Assembly (NCBI RefSeq): GCF_014634745.1
Contig: NZ_BMBP01000001.1
Span: 124,001 to 188,000 of the forward strand
Reading direction: 5' to 3'
DNA: 64,000 bases
From: Leuconostoc pseudomesenteroides KCTC 3652
GTDB taxonomy: Bacteria; Bacillota; Bacilli; Lactobacillales; Lactobacillaceae
Below, piece after piece: positions 9,767 to 19,416 of the stretch. The position numbers were made by a program, and so were the translations under genes. A model generated the notes under the pieces. The model searched no databases. It saw nothing but the letters and a program-made list of their open reading frames with translations, and was not told where the DNA came from. The first letter of the stretch is position 1, and each line of letters begins with the position of its first letter.

Positions 9767-10859
9767 GTTGTTTACCCCATGCGATTAATGCTTGCCCGTT
9801 TTCATCACCTAGCACCGTAATGTGTCCCATTTTACGATCTGCTTTGATCGTTGCCTTGCCGTAATCATGAAAATGCCATTCTGGATGATTTTTAAAATCG
9901 GCCTTTGCCTGCGTCAATTCATCACCTAATAAATTCAACATTGTTGCTGACTGCGTTAACGTAATCTCTGGCAGTGGCAATCCTACAACGCTTCGAATAT
10001 GACCTTCGAATTGCGAAACATTAGCTGCTTCAATGGTAAAATGTCCTGAATTATGAGGACGCGGGGCCAACTCATTTACCCAAACTTCCTCATCGTTGAC
10101 AAATAATTCAATACCCAAAATACCTCGCAAATTAATTTTTTCAGCAATTTTATGAGCAATTTCAATAATTTTTTTGCTGAGTGTACTAGAAATTTTAGCA
10201 GGAACAGTTGTGTACTTCAGAATATGATTGTGATGGACATTTTCAGCGATTGGCCATGTCGTAATGTGCCCATCACTGGAACGGGCAACCATGATACTGA
10301 CTTCTTGTTTAAAATTGACAAGTGTTTCTAAGATTAGTCGACCACCAGGAAAATTATCAACTAATTGTGATGCTTCAAATGGTGTATTAAGTTGCCATTG
10401 ACCATGCCCATCATAACCACCACTAACCGTTTTTAAAATTGAAGGCGTTGTTCCCGTTTTCAACTGTTCAGCCGACTCAATGATTTGAAATGAGGCGACT
10501 GGTACACCTGCTTCATCTCGAATAAACGTTTTTTCTGCTATACGGTCACTGGTAATTCTTAACAAATCTACCCCTTGTGGCAAAATTTTTGAGGCATACT
10601 TTTTCAAAACATCGCGATCAACGTTTTCAAATTCATAAGTTAGCACGTCACTGCGACTAGCTAGATTTTTGAGGGCACTAACATCGTCATAGCTTGCGAT
10701 AATTTGATCATCTGCTACCTGACCAGCTGGCGATTGAGGTGTTGGATCGAGCACTATGACCGTATAGCCCATTGGTTTAGCAGCTAACGCCATCATACGC
10801 CCAAGTTGCCCACCACCAATGATACCAATGGTTGCTGGCGGTAAAATAATGTGCGTCAT
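9744..10859 (-). CDS. purK: N5-carboxyaminoimidazole ribonucleotide synthase
   Basis: PurK is the ATP-grasp enzyme that carboxylates AIR with bicarbonate. The 371-residue sequence begins with the [17 protein letters not shown] nucleotide-binding turn. It contains [14 protein letters not shown] in the ATP-grasp region and ends the core with [18 protein letters not shown]. Its ATG overlaps the purE stop (ATGA), the usual coupled purEK arrangement. Confidence 0.97.
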   Translation of the reverse strand: MTHIILPPATIGIIGGGQLGRMMALAAKPMGYTVIVLDPTPQSPAGQVADDQIIASYDDVSALKNLASRSDVLTYEFENVDRDVLKKYASKILPQGVDLLRITSDRIAEKTFIRDEAGVPVASFQIIESAEQLKTGTTPSILKTVSGGYDGHGQWQLNTPFEASQLVDNFPGGRLILETLVNFKQEVSIMVARSSDGHITTWPIAENVHHNHILKYTTVPAKISSTLSKKIIEIAHKIAEKINLRGILGIELFVNDEEVWVNELAPRPHNSGHFTIEAANVSQFEGHIRSVVGLPLPEITLTQSATMLNLLGDELTQAKADFKNHPEWHFHDYGKATIKADRKMGHITVLGDENGQALIAWGKQHEQRNRL

Positions 10860-11341
10860 CTTAGCTCCTTTTCACTATCAATCGATTGTTGCGTTTGCGC
10901 TTGCCTAAAGTTAACCAAATTGGTCAATACTTCTTTATCTGATAATGCGATTATTTGAGCAGCCAAAATCGCGGCATTTTTCGCGCCAGCATTGCCAATT
11001 GCCACTGTTGCCACGGGAACACCTGCCGGCATTTGAACAATTGACAGCAATGAATCAAGACCGTTCAAAGCGTGTGATTTCATAGGAACACCAATAACAG
11101 GTAAGGTCGTGTTAGCAGCTAGCATCCCTGGTAAATGTGCAGCCCCGCCCGCACCAGCAATAATAACTTGAAAGTGGTTATTGCGCGCTTCCTCAGCAAA
11201 ATTTTGTAGATGTACGGGCATACGGTGGGCCGAAATCACGTGTTTTTCGTAACTAATACCTAACTCTTTTAAAAGCATGACTGTTTGCTTCATGCTTTCC
11301 CAATCACTGGTTGACCCCATCACAACAGCTACTTGTGTCAT
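10856..11341 (-). CDS. purE: N5-carboxyaminoimidazole ribonucleotide mutase
   Basis: PurE class I moves the carboxyl group to give CAIR. The 161-residue protein shows the diagnostic [13 protein letters not shown] loop, the VISAHRMP active-site His segment and the [11 protein letters not shown] loop. It is the first gene of the operon. A GGAG ribosome site precedes the ATG. The upstream 240 bases hold PurBox-like sites and a weak promoter. Confidence 0.97.
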   Translation of the reverse strand: MTQVAVVMGSTSDWESMKQTVMLLKELGISYEKHVISAHRMPVHLQNFAEEARNNHFQVIIAGAGGAAHLPGMLAANTTLPVIGVPMKSHALNGLDSLLSIVQMPAGVPVATVAIGNAGAKNAAILAAQIIALSDKEVLTNLVNFRQAQTQQSIDSEKELR

Positions 11342-11385
11342 TTTTTCTCCATTTCTTTTAGTTCCGCATCACTGATCATTCGTTT

Positions 11386-11512
11386 ATGATACTAATTTAA
11401 CAAAAAATTTAGCAGTTGTGTTCGTTTTAAAATAAGAATTTTCACACTTTATAGTTTATAGTTCGTCTTTAAGCGGATTTTTGCAGATTTTAATTTAAAT
11501 AACCGAATGTTA
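11386..11512 (-). promoter_or_regulatory. pur operon control region with PurBox-like sites
   Basis: Three CGAA-centred sites resemble the PurR box AWWWCCGAACWWT. One on the plus strand at 11500-11511 has the half ATAACCGAA. One on the minus strand is at 11458-11470 (ACGAACTAT). A weaker minus-strand one is at 11417-11430 (AAACGAACAC). A possible -10 TATCAT lies at 11386-11391 with no good -35. A promoter lacking a -35 would suit PurR acting as an activator, as in Lactococcus, but the sign of control is not visible here. Confidence 0.5.
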
Positions 11513-11548
11513 GGTTTATGAGCGCTTTCAAAACAAGAATTTTGATCA

Positions 11549-11574
11549 CAAAAAAAAGCGCTGAGCGCTTTTTT
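11549..11574 (-). terminator. Terminator of glnRA, usable in both directions
   Basis: A run of A followed by GCGC-TGA-GCGC and a run of six T forms a symmetric hairpin right after the glnA stop. It separates glnA transcription from the pur promoter region. Confidence 0.8.
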
Positions 11575-11584
11575 AATGTAACTA

Positions 11585-12931
11585 TTAGTAATTTTCAAGA
11601 TAAGAATCTGTTTCCCATTCAGAAACAAACTGACGATATGATGTGTATTCAATCTTCTTTGCTTCAATAAACTTATCAGCAATATGTTCTCCAATAGCTG
11701 AACGAACAACATCATCAGCCGCCAACTCACGAACTGCAGCCAACAGAGTATCTGGTAAGTCTGTAATGCCTGCCTTTTCCCGTTCGACCTCATCCATCAA
11801 ATAAATATTTTTATCAACTGAGGCCAAAGGCTCTAATTCACGCTTGATCCCATCCAGTCCTGAAGCCAAAATGGCTGCCAATGCAGTATAAGGATTAGCT
11901 GTTGGGTCAACTGAACGTAGTTCCAAACGTGTTGAATTACCACGTGAGGCCGGAACTCGAACCATTGGTGAACGATTTGATGCTGACCATGCAACATAAA
12001 CAGGTGCTTCGAATCCAGGTGTTAAGCGCTTGTATGAGTTAACTGTCGGGTTTGCAAGCGCTGTGAACGCAGTCGCATGTTCCAAAATACCACCCAAGAA
12101 GTTATATGCTGTTTTTGACAAGCCCATTTCATCCGATGTATCAACAAATGCGTTACCATCTTTTGTAAATAATGACATGTTTGTGTGCATACCGGATCCG
12201 TTAATACCTGCAACAGGCTTTGGCATAAAGGTAGCATAGTAACCATTCTTGCGTGCGATGGTTTTAACAACCAACTTAAACGTCTGAATGTTGTCAGCGG
12301 CTTCAAGAGCTGAGGCGTATTTAAAGTCTACTTCATGCTGTCCTTCGGCAACTTCGTGGTGAGCAGCTTCAATTTCAAAGCCCATTTTTTCCAAAGTCAA
12401 AACAATTTCACGACGAACATTTTCACCCATATCCAATGGTGCTAAGTCAAAATAACCACCTTTGTCGTTTAATTCTGTGGTTGGGTTGCCTTTTTCATCA
12501 AGTTTAAACAAGAAAAATTCAGGTTCTGTCCCGACATTAAACGCCGTAAATCCAGCTTCACGCGCATCAGCGAGTACCGAACGTAACGCATGACGGGGGT
12601 CTCCAGCAAATGGCTCACGATCAGCAGTATAAATGTCGGCAATCAAGCGGGCCACTTTACCACCATGACCATCCGTTGCCCATGGGAAAATCATAAATGT
12701 TGATAAATCGGGGTAAAGATACATATCTGATTCATTGATACGAACAAATCCCTCGATTGATGAACCGTCAAACATTAAATTGTTGTCAAGCACCTTATCT
12801 AATTGAGAAGTTGGTACTTCAACGTTTTTAATCGCACCTAAGACATCAGTGAATGTTACACGAATGAATTCTACATTTTCATCAACAACAATTTGTTTAA
12901 TTTCTTCTTTGGTAAATGTTTTACGAGCCAT
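11585..12931 (-). CDS. glnA: Glutamine synthetase, type I
   Basis: GlnA makes glutamine from glutamate and ammonia. The 448-residue length and the [22 protein letters not shown] segment identify the Gram-positive GSI-alpha form, which is feedback-inhibited and not adenylylated. Other visible signatures are GTEPEFFLF, the [15 protein letters not shown] metal-site block and [18 protein letters not shown]. It lies 12 bases downstream of glnR in one operon under a GlnR box. Its product supplies glutamine to PurF and PurL encoded next door. Confidence 0.97.
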   Translation of the reverse strand: MARKTFTKEEIKQIVVDENVEFIRVTFTDVLGAIKNVEVPTSQLDKVLDNNLMFDGSSIEGFVRINESDMYLYPDLSTFMIFPWATDGHGGKVARLIADIYTADREPFAGDPRHALRSVLADAREAGFTAFNVGTEPEFFLFKLDEKGNPTTELNDKGGYFDLAPLDMGENVRREIVLTLEKMGFEIEAAHHEVAEGQHEVDFKYASALEAADNIQTFKLVVKTIARKNGYYATFMPKPVAGINGSGMHTNMSLFTKDGNAFVDTSDEMGLSKTAYNFLGGILEHATAFTALANPTVNSYKRLTPGFEAPVYVAWSASNRSPMVRVPASRGNSTRLELRSVDPTANPYTALAAILASGLDGIKRELEPLASVDKNIYLMDEVEREKAGITDLPDTLLAAVRELAADDVVRSAIGEHIADKFIEAKKIEYTSYRQFVSEWETDSYLENY

Positions 12932-12943
12932 GATTTTCCTTCC

Positions 12944-13282
12944 TTAACGAGCCCCAAATCGCCCGATTTGGGCGAATTCTTTTTGTAATGAACGACGTAA
13001 TGCTGATTCTGAATCTTGTTTTTCTTGTGCTTTGCGGTGTTGTTTGGCGAATATTTCTTGAATATCTTTGATTGAATCGCCCGAATCCAAAAAATCACGA
13101 ATGGCTAATAATTGATCAACATCATTTAATGAAAATCGACGCTGACCACCTTTGCCACGTCCTGGTGTGATTAAGTTTTGCTGCTCGTAATACCGTATCT
13201 GACGGTCAGTCAGTAACGTCAATTCACGAACTGTACCAATTGTTAAAATTGATAAATTGCGTCTTAACTCACGTTCGCTCAT
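12944..13282 (-). CDS. glnR: MerR-family nitrogen regulator GlnR
   Basis: The 112-residue protein has an N-terminal MerR-type winged helix (SILTIGTVRELTLLTDRQIRYYEQQNL at about 11-38, with the RQIRYYE signature) and the GKGGQRRFSLNDVDQL wing. The basic C-terminal tail ending QIGRFGAR is where GlnR senses feedback-inhibited glutamine synthetase in Bacillus. I chose ATG at 13282, 7 bases after AAGGGG; the codon just before it is GTG and could extend the protein by one residue. A perfect GlnR box upstream implies autorepression. Confidence 0.93.
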   Translation of the reverse strand: MSERELRRNLSILTIGTVRELTLLTDRQIRYYEQQNLITPGRGKGGQRRFSLNDVDQLLAIRDFLDSGDSIKDIQEIFAKQHRKAQEKQDSESALRRSLQKEFAQIGRFGAR

Positions 13283-13313
13283 CACAATACCCCTTCGCTT
13301 AAGATACTTTTAT

Positions 13314-13341
13314 TTTATACGAAATTTTCATCGTTTGCAAA
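13314..13341 (-). promoter_or_regulatory. glnRA promoter
   Basis: Minus strand: -35 TTTGCA (13336-13341), 16 bp spacer, -10 TATAAA (13314-13319). The GlnR box begins only 4 bases upstream of the -35, a position suited to repression. Confidence 0.6.
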
Positions 13342-13345
13342 TATG

Positions 13346-13362
13346 TGTCAGGAAACCTAACA
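13346..13362. promoter_or_regulatory. GlnR/TnrA box
   Basis: TGTCAGGAAACCTAACA fits the consensus TGTNA-N7-TNACA at every fixed position. It lies just upstream of the glnRA promoter. Confidence 0.85.
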
Positions 13363-13398
13363 TGATATTTTGCGTTATACCAATTTATTCACATTATG

Positions 13399-13432
13399 AA
13401 AAAAAGATAAGGCTAAATACAGCCTTACCTTA
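13399..13432 (-). terminator. Terminator of the sortase gene
   Basis: Minus strand: an 11-bp stem (AAGGTAAGGCT / AGCCTTATCTT, one G-U pair), a 6-base loop and seven T, starting 5 bases after the sortase stop codon. Confidence 0.85.
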
Positions 13433-13436
13433 AAAA

Positions 13437-14429
13437 TTATTTTGTACCACCCTGATCACCATTAGCACCCTCTTCAACACCTGGGTTCCACCAACTGACA
13501 CGAGCATTAGTATTATAAACTTGTAAGTTGAATCTTGAAACTACACTTTGTGGCGCATTTTTCCAAGTATAAGTGTGCTTCAAATCCGCGTGAGTAATAA
13601 TACGATACTGAGTCGACGGGAACAGGCAGCTAATGATTGTTAATTGCGCATTTTTTGTTGGATCCAACACTGAGACATCTGTGTTCTTAACAGTATCTTG
13701 TCCAGTAATCTCATATTGGTACAGACCTTTATTATTTGCTAATAGAACTGATGTGCCATTCAACCATGATGATCCCTTTAATTGACCATTACTGATATAT
13801 GGCGCGTTTTGATTAATCACTTGCTGTAACCCACTAAATCCAGTTACACCATCGTTAAAATTATGCGCTGCCAACCCATAATTTCCCTGCCCCATCACTG
13901 GTATTTTAGTGCCATCTGGATCTTGACTAGAGCGGTTGGCGTAATCAGCCCCCAAATTCAATCCAGCATTACTATAAGCATCATTATAAATTGGCAACAA
14001 AATATTACGACTTGGAATTGACACAAAGCCTTGCTTTTCAAATCCCTTAGCCGCATTTCGCATCACCATTTTTCTAATTGTGGCGCGAGAAATAGTAGAC
14101 GACGATGCTTTTTTAGCAGCCACCTGTCTTTCATGTTGCTGAACAGGCTTCAATATAGCTGTTTTAACTCCTAGCATATTTTGTTGATAAACATAAGAGC
14201 CACCGAGGTATGCCAGTAAAATAATGCAGGCGCCTATTAAACCATCATAGATAAGTTGACGTGGTTTGAACTTATGATGTCGCAAACGTGTTATCAGTAT
14301 GCGACAAATAGCAACCAGCAAGAAAGCAACCACAAAAACGGCAACATAAGTCGCAATTTGATGTGCTAACTGATGAGGCACTTGACTGTCATTTAGCGTA
14401 GCTGCTAAATTATTTGGTAATATTATCAT
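13437..14429 (-). CDS. srtA: Sortase (class A-like) with two N-terminal membrane helices
   Basis: The C-terminal half is a sortase transpeptidase that would join LPxTG-type surface proteins to the cell wall. His189 lies in YGLAAHNF, Cys268 in LTIISCLFPSTQYRI and the catalytic Arg is Arg276. The 330-residue length exceeds most class A sortases (about 200-250). The extra N-terminus has two hydrophobic segments at about 25-48 and 62-82, joined by a basic stretch, and then a charged linker. The motif TIISC replaces the more common TLxTC. The short C-terminal tail is rich in Gly and Asn. It is a single-gene unit placed 20 bases after polA. Confidence 0.85.
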   Translation of the reverse strand: MIILPNNLAATLNDSQVPHQLAHQIATYVAVFVVAFLLVAICRILITRLRHHKFKPRQLIYDGLIGACIILLAYLGGSYVYQQNMLGVKTAILKPVQQHERQVAAKKASSSTISRATIRKMVMRNAAKGFEKQGFVSIPSRNILLPIYNDAYSNAGLNLGADYANRSSQDPDGTKIPVMGQGNYGLAAHNFNDGVTGFSGLQQVINQNAPYISNGQLKGSSWLNGTSVLLANNKGLYQYEITGQDTVKNTDVSVLDPTKNAQLTIISCLFPSTQYRIITHADLKHTYTWKNAPQSVVSRFNLQVYNTNARVSWWNPGVEEGANGDQGGTK

Positions 14430-14449
14430 GATAATCCTATACTTTTCTG

Positions 14450-17134
14450 TTACTTAGCATCATACCATGTGGCGCCAGAATGACTTTCCACTTTTAAAGG
14501 CACATCTAACGACACAGCTGAGTCCATCACGCTTGTAATAATTTCTGATAATTCATCAATTTCACTTGATGGTGCTTCAAAAATTAATTCATCGTGTACC
14601 TGTAATAGCATGCGTGCTTGGAAGTGATGCGCTTTTAACGCATCATTAACTTTAATCATAGCAATTTTGATGATATCAGCAGCTGATCCTTGAATTGGTG
14701 AATTCATGGCAGTCCGTTCAGCAAAAGAACGCAAATTAAAGTTCTTCGCATTGATATCTGGCAAGTAACGTCGACGATGAGCAATTGTTTCGACATAGCC
14801 ATGATCGTGCGCAAATTGTTTGATTTGATTCATCCAATCATGAATTTGAGGAAACTCTTGAAAATAAGTATCAATAAATCGCTTGGCTTCAGCTCTAGAA
14901 ATACCCAAATTATTAGCCAGACCGAAGTCAGATATACCATAAACGATTCCAAAATTAACTGCTTTGGCAGTTCGTCTCATAAGTGGATCAACGACGGCAT
15001 CATTTGGCAAACCAAATACAGCTCGTGCCGTTTCCGCATGAATATCTTCACCATTCAAAAATGCTTTTTGCATATTGGCATCCCCTGTCACATGTGCCAA
15101 CACACGAAGCTCAATTTGGGAATAATCAGCACCAAATATTTGCCAATTTGGTTCACTTGGAACAAACGCTGTACGTATTAAACGTCCTTCTTCTGAACGC
15201 ATAGGAATATTTTGCAGATTGGGGTCCACAGACGATAATCTTCCTGTTTGAGTGAGCGTTTGCAAGAAACGGGTGTGGATTTTACTATCTTCTGGATAAA
15301 TGACTGACAACAAACCATCAATATAAGTAGATTTAAGTTTAGCCAACTGGCGGTACTGCAAGATGTGATCCACAATCGGTGCTTGTGGTGCCAACTTTTC
15401 AAGGACATCAATTGCTGTAGAATAACCAGTTTTCGTTTTTTTGATAACCGGTAATCCCATTTTTTCAAATAATAGCACACCGAGCTGTTTAGGTGAGTTT
15501 AAATTGATTTTTTCTCCTGCCTCAATGTAGATAGCTGACTGAATATCTTCAATTCGTTGCGCTAAATCACGTCCTCTTTCCTGTAAATATTCTGGGTTAA
15601 CTTTAATCCCTTGAAACTCCATATTAGCTAATACATGTGCTAATGGCAACTCAATGTCAGTATATAAGTGAGTCTGCTGATGTTCATTTAATGCTGAAAA
15701 AGTTGGCTCTTCTAATGCCATCAACGCATTTACTTTGTGAGCAATATGCATCAAAACGCGACCACTATCTGAAGGTATCTGAAATTTAGCGCCCTTGCCA
15801 TAGACTTCTTCATCAGGAGTGAGATAAATATCAAATCGTTGCGCTAATGTCGCAAACACATTGTCATTATCAACAGTATCCAGCAAATAAGCCGCAAGCA
15901 AAAAGTCAAAATTAACACCAGTTAATTTCAAGCCTAAACGCTTAAACAAGACTAATTGCGCCTTGACATTGAAAACATTTTTTTGAATTTTATCGTTTTC
16001 AATCAACGCTTTAAGTTCAGGCTGCTGTAATAATGATACATCTCGGCTACCATAATACCCGACAGCAGCATTTCCAATCACAAAGCCAATCATTTCGCCA
16101 GCATGGTAATCTTCGCCAACATATTCAATATGGAGCGCAAATTTGTCTCCTAACATACTCAGAGCACGTAAATTACTATCTTTTAATTCAACAACTTGTA
16201 CATTCTTCTCATCAACCGTATCGTCTCCAGCAATTTGGCCTGAGCGCTTCAGCGCCTTAATCTTAGCTAACTGTTGCTTAAAATCTAATTTTTCATAAAA
16301 AGGAATGAGGGCATCATAATCAACACCGCGATATTCAATTTCTTCCAATGGTAATTCGAGATCAGCCGCCGTTAAAATAGTGGCTAATTGACGTGCTCGG
16401 AACGCTTGATCACGGTCATTCATCAAATTTTCTTTCATCTTTGATGGTTTCATGCCGTCAACATTGTTGTATAAATTATCCAAATCATGATACTCTGCCA
16501 AGAGCTTAAGTGCCGTTTTTTCACCCACCTTAGTTACACCAGGATAATTATCAGACGTATCGCCAGTCAAGGCCTTTTTTTCAATAATTTGAGCAGGCGT
16601 CAAGTTGAACTTTTTAAAAATGTAATCCGGTGTATAACGTTCAATTTCAGTGACCCCTTTTTTCGTCACATTTACAGTAACATTATCGGTAGCCAGTTGT
16701 ATTAAATCCTGATCACCTGTCACAATTGTAACTGAATATCCAGCTGCCTCACCCAAACGTGAATATGTCCCGATAATATCATCTGCTTCTAGTCCATCTT
16801 GTTGATAATTGCGCAGTCCGTGGAGCGCAACCATTTCACGTAGATAAGGAAACTGTTCTAAAAATTCAGATGGTGTTTTAGAACGACCATCTTTATAACT
16901 TGATAATAGTTCACCACGAAACGTCGTTTTACCAGAACCAGCATCCCAAGCCATCACTGCCAAATCAGGTTGCATGGGGTCAACTATTTGGTCCAAGAAA
17001 TTATTAAACGCAACTAATGCATTAGTATGTAACCCTTCATGCGAAATCATACGGTCTAGTTGATTATACATCGCATAAAAGGCTCTAAAAGCCAGTGAAT
17101 TACCATCAATTAATAAGAGTTTTTTATTGGTCAT
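14450..17134 (-). CDS. polA: DNA polymerase I
   Basis: PolA fills gaps and removes primers. The 894-residue protein has an N-terminal 5'-3' exonuclease domain (KKLLLIDGNSLAFRAFYAM, GLEADDIIGTYSR, VTGDQDLIQL). A middle 3'-5' exonuclease-like domain follows, and then a family A polymerase domain with LSSVDPNLQNIP, the motif A segment FGADYSQIELRVLAHV and motif C LLQVHDELIFEAP. The middle domain reads ALHIEYVG where an active proofreading site has DTE, so proofreading is probably lost, as in other Gram-positive PolA. It starts near position 17134 with no neighbour immediately upstream. Confidence 0.97.
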   Translation of the reverse strand: MTNKKLLLIDGNSLAFRAFYAMYNQLDRMISHEGLHTNALVAFNNFLDQIVDPMQPDLAVMAWDAGSGKTTFRGELLSSYKDGRSKTPSEFLEQFPYLREMVALHGLRNYQQDGLEADDIIGTYSRLGEAAGYSVTIVTGDQDLIQLATDNVTVNVTKKGVTEIERYTPDYIFKKFNLTPAQIIEKKALTGDTSDNYPGVTKVGEKTALKLLAEYHDLDNLYNNVDGMKPSKMKENLMNDRDQAFRARQLATILTAADLELPLEEIEYRGVDYDALIPFYEKLDFKQQLAKIKALKRSGQIAGDDTVDEKNVQVVELKDSNLRALSMLGDKFALHIEYVGEDYHAGEMIGFVIGNAAVGYYGSRDVSLLQQPELKALIENDKIQKNVFNVKAQLVLFKRLGLKLTGVNFDFLLAAYLLDTVDNDNVFATLAQRFDIYLTPDEEVYGKGAKFQIPSDSGRVLMHIAHKVNALMALEEPTFSALNEHQQTHLYTDIELPLAHVLANMEFQGIKVNPEYLQERGRDLAQRIEDIQSAIYIEAGEKINLNSPKQLGVLLFEKMGLPVIKKTKTGYSTAIDVLEKLAPQAPIVDHILQYRQLAKLKSTYIDGLLSVIYPEDSKIHTRFLQTLTQTGRLSSVDPNLQNIPMRSEEGRLIRTAFVPSEPNWQIFGADYSQIELRVLAHVTGDANMQKAFLNGEDIHAETARAVFGLPNDAVVDPLMRRTAKAVNFGIVYGISDFGLANNLGISRAEAKRFIDTYFQEFPQIHDWMNQIKQFAHDHGYVETIAHRRRYLPDINAKNFNLRSFAERTAMNSPIQGSAADIIKIAMIKVNDALKAHHFQARMLLQVHDELIFEAPSSEIDELSEIITSVMDSAVSLDVPLKVESHSGATWYDAK

Positions 17135-17230
17135 TTGCTATCCATTCTATTTCTCGTTGTGATCATATCGTTAAAAAAAAGCGTATTGAAATAATACTTA
17201 TCCTATTTATTATACCATGTAATAATTTTC

Positions 17231-17256
17231 CAAATAAAAAAGCCCTAGCGGGCTGA
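17231..17256 (-). terminator. Terminator of the Bax-inhibitor-1 gene
   Basis: Minus strand: AGCCC, loop, GGGCT followed by six T, located 18 bases after the stop codon. Confidence 0.8.
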
Positions 17257-17273
17257 ATTTTATTCTAAATAAA

Positions 17274-17996
17274 TTAGTCGCGAGATCCACCGGCTGCAAC
17301 ACCAAAGATCCGCAATAAGGCAAAGAACAAGTTCACAAAGTCTAAGTAGAGACGTAGCGCGCCATTAACTGCCAAGCCCGTTGTATCAGCTTGTCCAGCA
17401 TATTGAGCGTACATCACCTTAAGATTTTGATTATCATAGGCTGTGTACAATGAGAAGACAAAGACACTGACCCATGAAATTAACAACGATACCATACCGC
17501 TGTAAAAGAACATGTTAACAACGGAAGCAATGACCAAACCAATCAACAAACCAAACAAAATTGATCCTAAACCAGTCAAATCACGCTTTGTCACCATACC
17601 ATACACAGCCATACCGCCAAAAACACCAGCAGCTGATACAAATGCCATGAGTACTGATGCGCCAGTATAAACTGCTAACAGCAAACCAAGCGTTAAGCCT
17701 TCAATCACGGCAAAAGCCATGAGTAATCCAAAAGCTTTAGCTGGATTTTTGAACGTTGCTCGTCCAATCATCGTCATGATTAAAATTTGTACCCCAAACA
17801 GTGCTAATGTACCAATGATGTTCCCAGCAATAAGGCTATAAACTTGAGCCAAGAAAAAATTCTGAACAATAAATCCCGTGATTGCAGTCACAACAATAGC
17901 GATACCCATAAAACTATATGTTTGTTTAAAAAATGATCTTAACCCATCATCAACACCCGTCACATCGCGACGTGCATTCATATTAAAATTATCCAT
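17274..17996 (-). CDS. Bax inhibitor-1/YccA family membrane protein
   Basis: The 240-residue protein has about seven hydrophobic segments and the family's ending in which the last helix is followed by a charged tail (LYLDFVNLFFALLRIFGV). Bacterial BI-1 proteins (YetJ, YccA) are linked to calcium leak or to modulation of FtsH; the substrate here cannot be read from the sequence. An overlapping GGAGGAGG ribosome site gives strong initiation. The promoter lies at the end of murC and an inverted repeat sits in the leader. Confidence 0.9.
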   Translation of the reverse strand: MDNFNMNARRDVTGVDDGLRSFFKQTYSFMGIAIVVTAITGFIVQNFFLAQVYSLIAGNIIGTLALFGVQILIMTMIGRATFKNPAKAFGLLMAFAVIEGLTLGLLLAVYTGASVLMAFVSAAGVFGGMAVYGMVTKRDLTGLGSILFGLLIGLVIASVVNMFFYSGMVSLLISWVSVFVFSLYTAYDNQNLKVMYAQYAGQADTTGLAVNGALRLYLDFVNLFFALLRIFGVAAGGSRD

Positions 17997-18020
17997 TAAT
18001 GCTTACCTCCTCCAATTAAC

Positions 18021-18041
18021 AAATACAACGCTGTTGTATTT
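18021..18041. repeat. Inverted repeat in the BI-1 leader, possible operator
   Basis: AAATACAA-CGCTG-TTGTATTT is an 8-bp perfect inverted repeat with a 5-base centre. It lies immediately downstream of the predicted transcription start, a position typical for a repressor site. Confidence 0.5.
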
Positions 18042-18052
18042 CAGTTACGTCT

Positions 18053-18061
18053 ATTATATCA
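18053..18061 (-). promoter_or_regulatory. Extended -10 promoter of the BI-1 gene
   Basis: The minus strand reads TGATATAAT, an extended -10 with a perfect hexamer at 18053-18058. At the -35 position (18076-18081) is a poor TGTCTA. Confidence 0.6.
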
Positions 18062-18081
18062 GAAAGAGGATTAAATAGACA

Positions 18082-19416
18082 TTAAGTCAAATCAGTATGA
18101 AGTTGACCGAGTAGTTTTTCGTATGCAAATTCATATTTTTCGATATCACCAGCCCCCATGAATACCATAACTGCATTATCATAAGGCATCAGCAGGCGCA
18201 TATTATCTTCTTGAACAATGCCACCAAACTTTGAAATTTCTGCACCTAAGTCCTCTGAAGAAATCGTACCTGATTGTTCTCGAGCTGAACCAAAAATATT
18301 GGCTAAATAAACTTTATCAGCTGCTTCTAAACTTTCCGCAAATTCGTCCTTGTAAGCAATAACACGGGAAAATGTATGTGGCTGAAAAATTGCAATAATT
18401 GGCTTATTAGGATATTTCTGACGGGCAGCATCTAAAGTCGCGGTAATTTCTGTTGGATGATGTGCATAATCATCAATCACCGTAATATCACCGATTTGTT
18501 TTTCACTGAAGCGTCGTTTAACACCTTGATATGTGAGTAAATACTGACGTATCAAATCGAGATCAACTTGTTCCATGTAACTCACACCAATGACAGCCAA
18601 AGCATTTAAAATGCCATGTTGCCCGAACAAGGGAACGGCAAAATCACCAAGGCTTTTACCACGAAATACCACTTCAAAATGAGAGCCTAAAGTTGACTTA
18701 CGAATATTAGTAGCAACGAAGTCATCTTTATCAGGGTTGACACCATAGTAATAAACATCGGCATTTGGTTCCAATGACCGTAGGTGTTCATCATCACCCC
18801 ATGCAAAAATGCCTTTTTTGACATTGTTGGCAAAGTCAGCAAATGCACTGGTGACATCCTCAATCCCTGTGTAATAATCGGGGTGATCAAAATCAATATT
18901 AGTCAAGATTGCGTAATCTGGACGATAGTCCTTAAAATGGCGACGATATTCATCGGCTTCCACAACAAAGAATTGCGAGTTTGGTACCCCACGTCCGGTT
19001 CCATCCCCAATCAAATAGGAGGTTGGCGCAATGTTTTTGAGCACATGGGCTAGTAATCCAGTCGTTGATGTTTTACCGTGCGCACCAGCGACAGCAATTG
19101 AGGTCGTTTGAGCAATTTGCTCTTGAACTGCTTCAGGATACGAAATCATCTTAACACCTAGTTCAAGTGCGCGTGCTACCTCGACATGCGTATCTTCAAA
19201 AGCATTTCCCCGAACAAAAACAGCTGACTGGTATTCGTCAACATTTTTAGCTTCAAAGGGCAAAATTTTGATACCCGCTGCTTCTAAAGGTGCTTGTGTA
19301 TACGTATAAGTATCAATATCAGATCCCAAAACTTCATTGCCTTGATCATGCAAAATTTGCGCCAAGGGTCCCATTCCTGTGCCTTTAATACCAATAAAAT
19401 AATATTGTTTACTCAT
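18082..19416 (-). CDS. murC: UDP-N-acetylmuramate--L-alanine ligase
   Basis: MurC adds L-Ala to UDP-MurNAc, the first peptide step of the peptidoglycan precursor. The 444-residue protein has the N-terminal Rossmann turn FIGIKGTGMGPLAQIL, the Mur ligase ATP loop AVAGAHGKTSTTGLLAH, the DFDHPDYYTG metal segment and the VIDDYAHHPTEI motif specific to MurC. I set the start at 19416, where GAAGGTG lies 7 bases upstream; a GTG further up at 19425 overlaps that ribosome site and is unlikely. The start overlaps the end of a 47-residue gene. Confidence 0.96.
   Translation of the reverse strand: MSKQYYFIGIKGTGMGPLAQILHDQGNEVLGSDIDTYTYTQAPLEAAGIKILPFEAKNVDEYQSAVFVRGNAFEDTHVEVARALELGVKMISYPEAVQEQIAQTTSIAVAGAHGKTSTTGLLAHVLKNIAPTSYLIGDGTGRGVPNSQFFVVEADEYRRHFKDYRPDYAILTNIDFDHPDYYTGIEDVTSAFADFANNVKKGIFAWGDDEHLRSLEPNADVYYYGVNPDKDDFVATNIRKSTLGSHFEVVFRGKSLGDFAVPLFGQHGILNALAVIGVSYMEQVDLDLIRQYLLTYQGVKRRFSEKQIGDITVIDDYAHHPTEITATLDAARQKYPNKPIIAIFQPHTFSRVIAYKDEFAESLEAADKVYLANIFGSAREQSGTISSEDLGAEISKFGGIVQEDNMRLLMPYDNAVMVFMGAGDIEKYEFAYEKLLGQLHTDLT

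Noticed and set aside
11449-11793. 114-codon minus-strand frame overlapping the glnA end and terminator
   Set aside because: It reads through the glnA coding region in another frame and through the terminator hairpin, has no ribosome site and an atypical composition.
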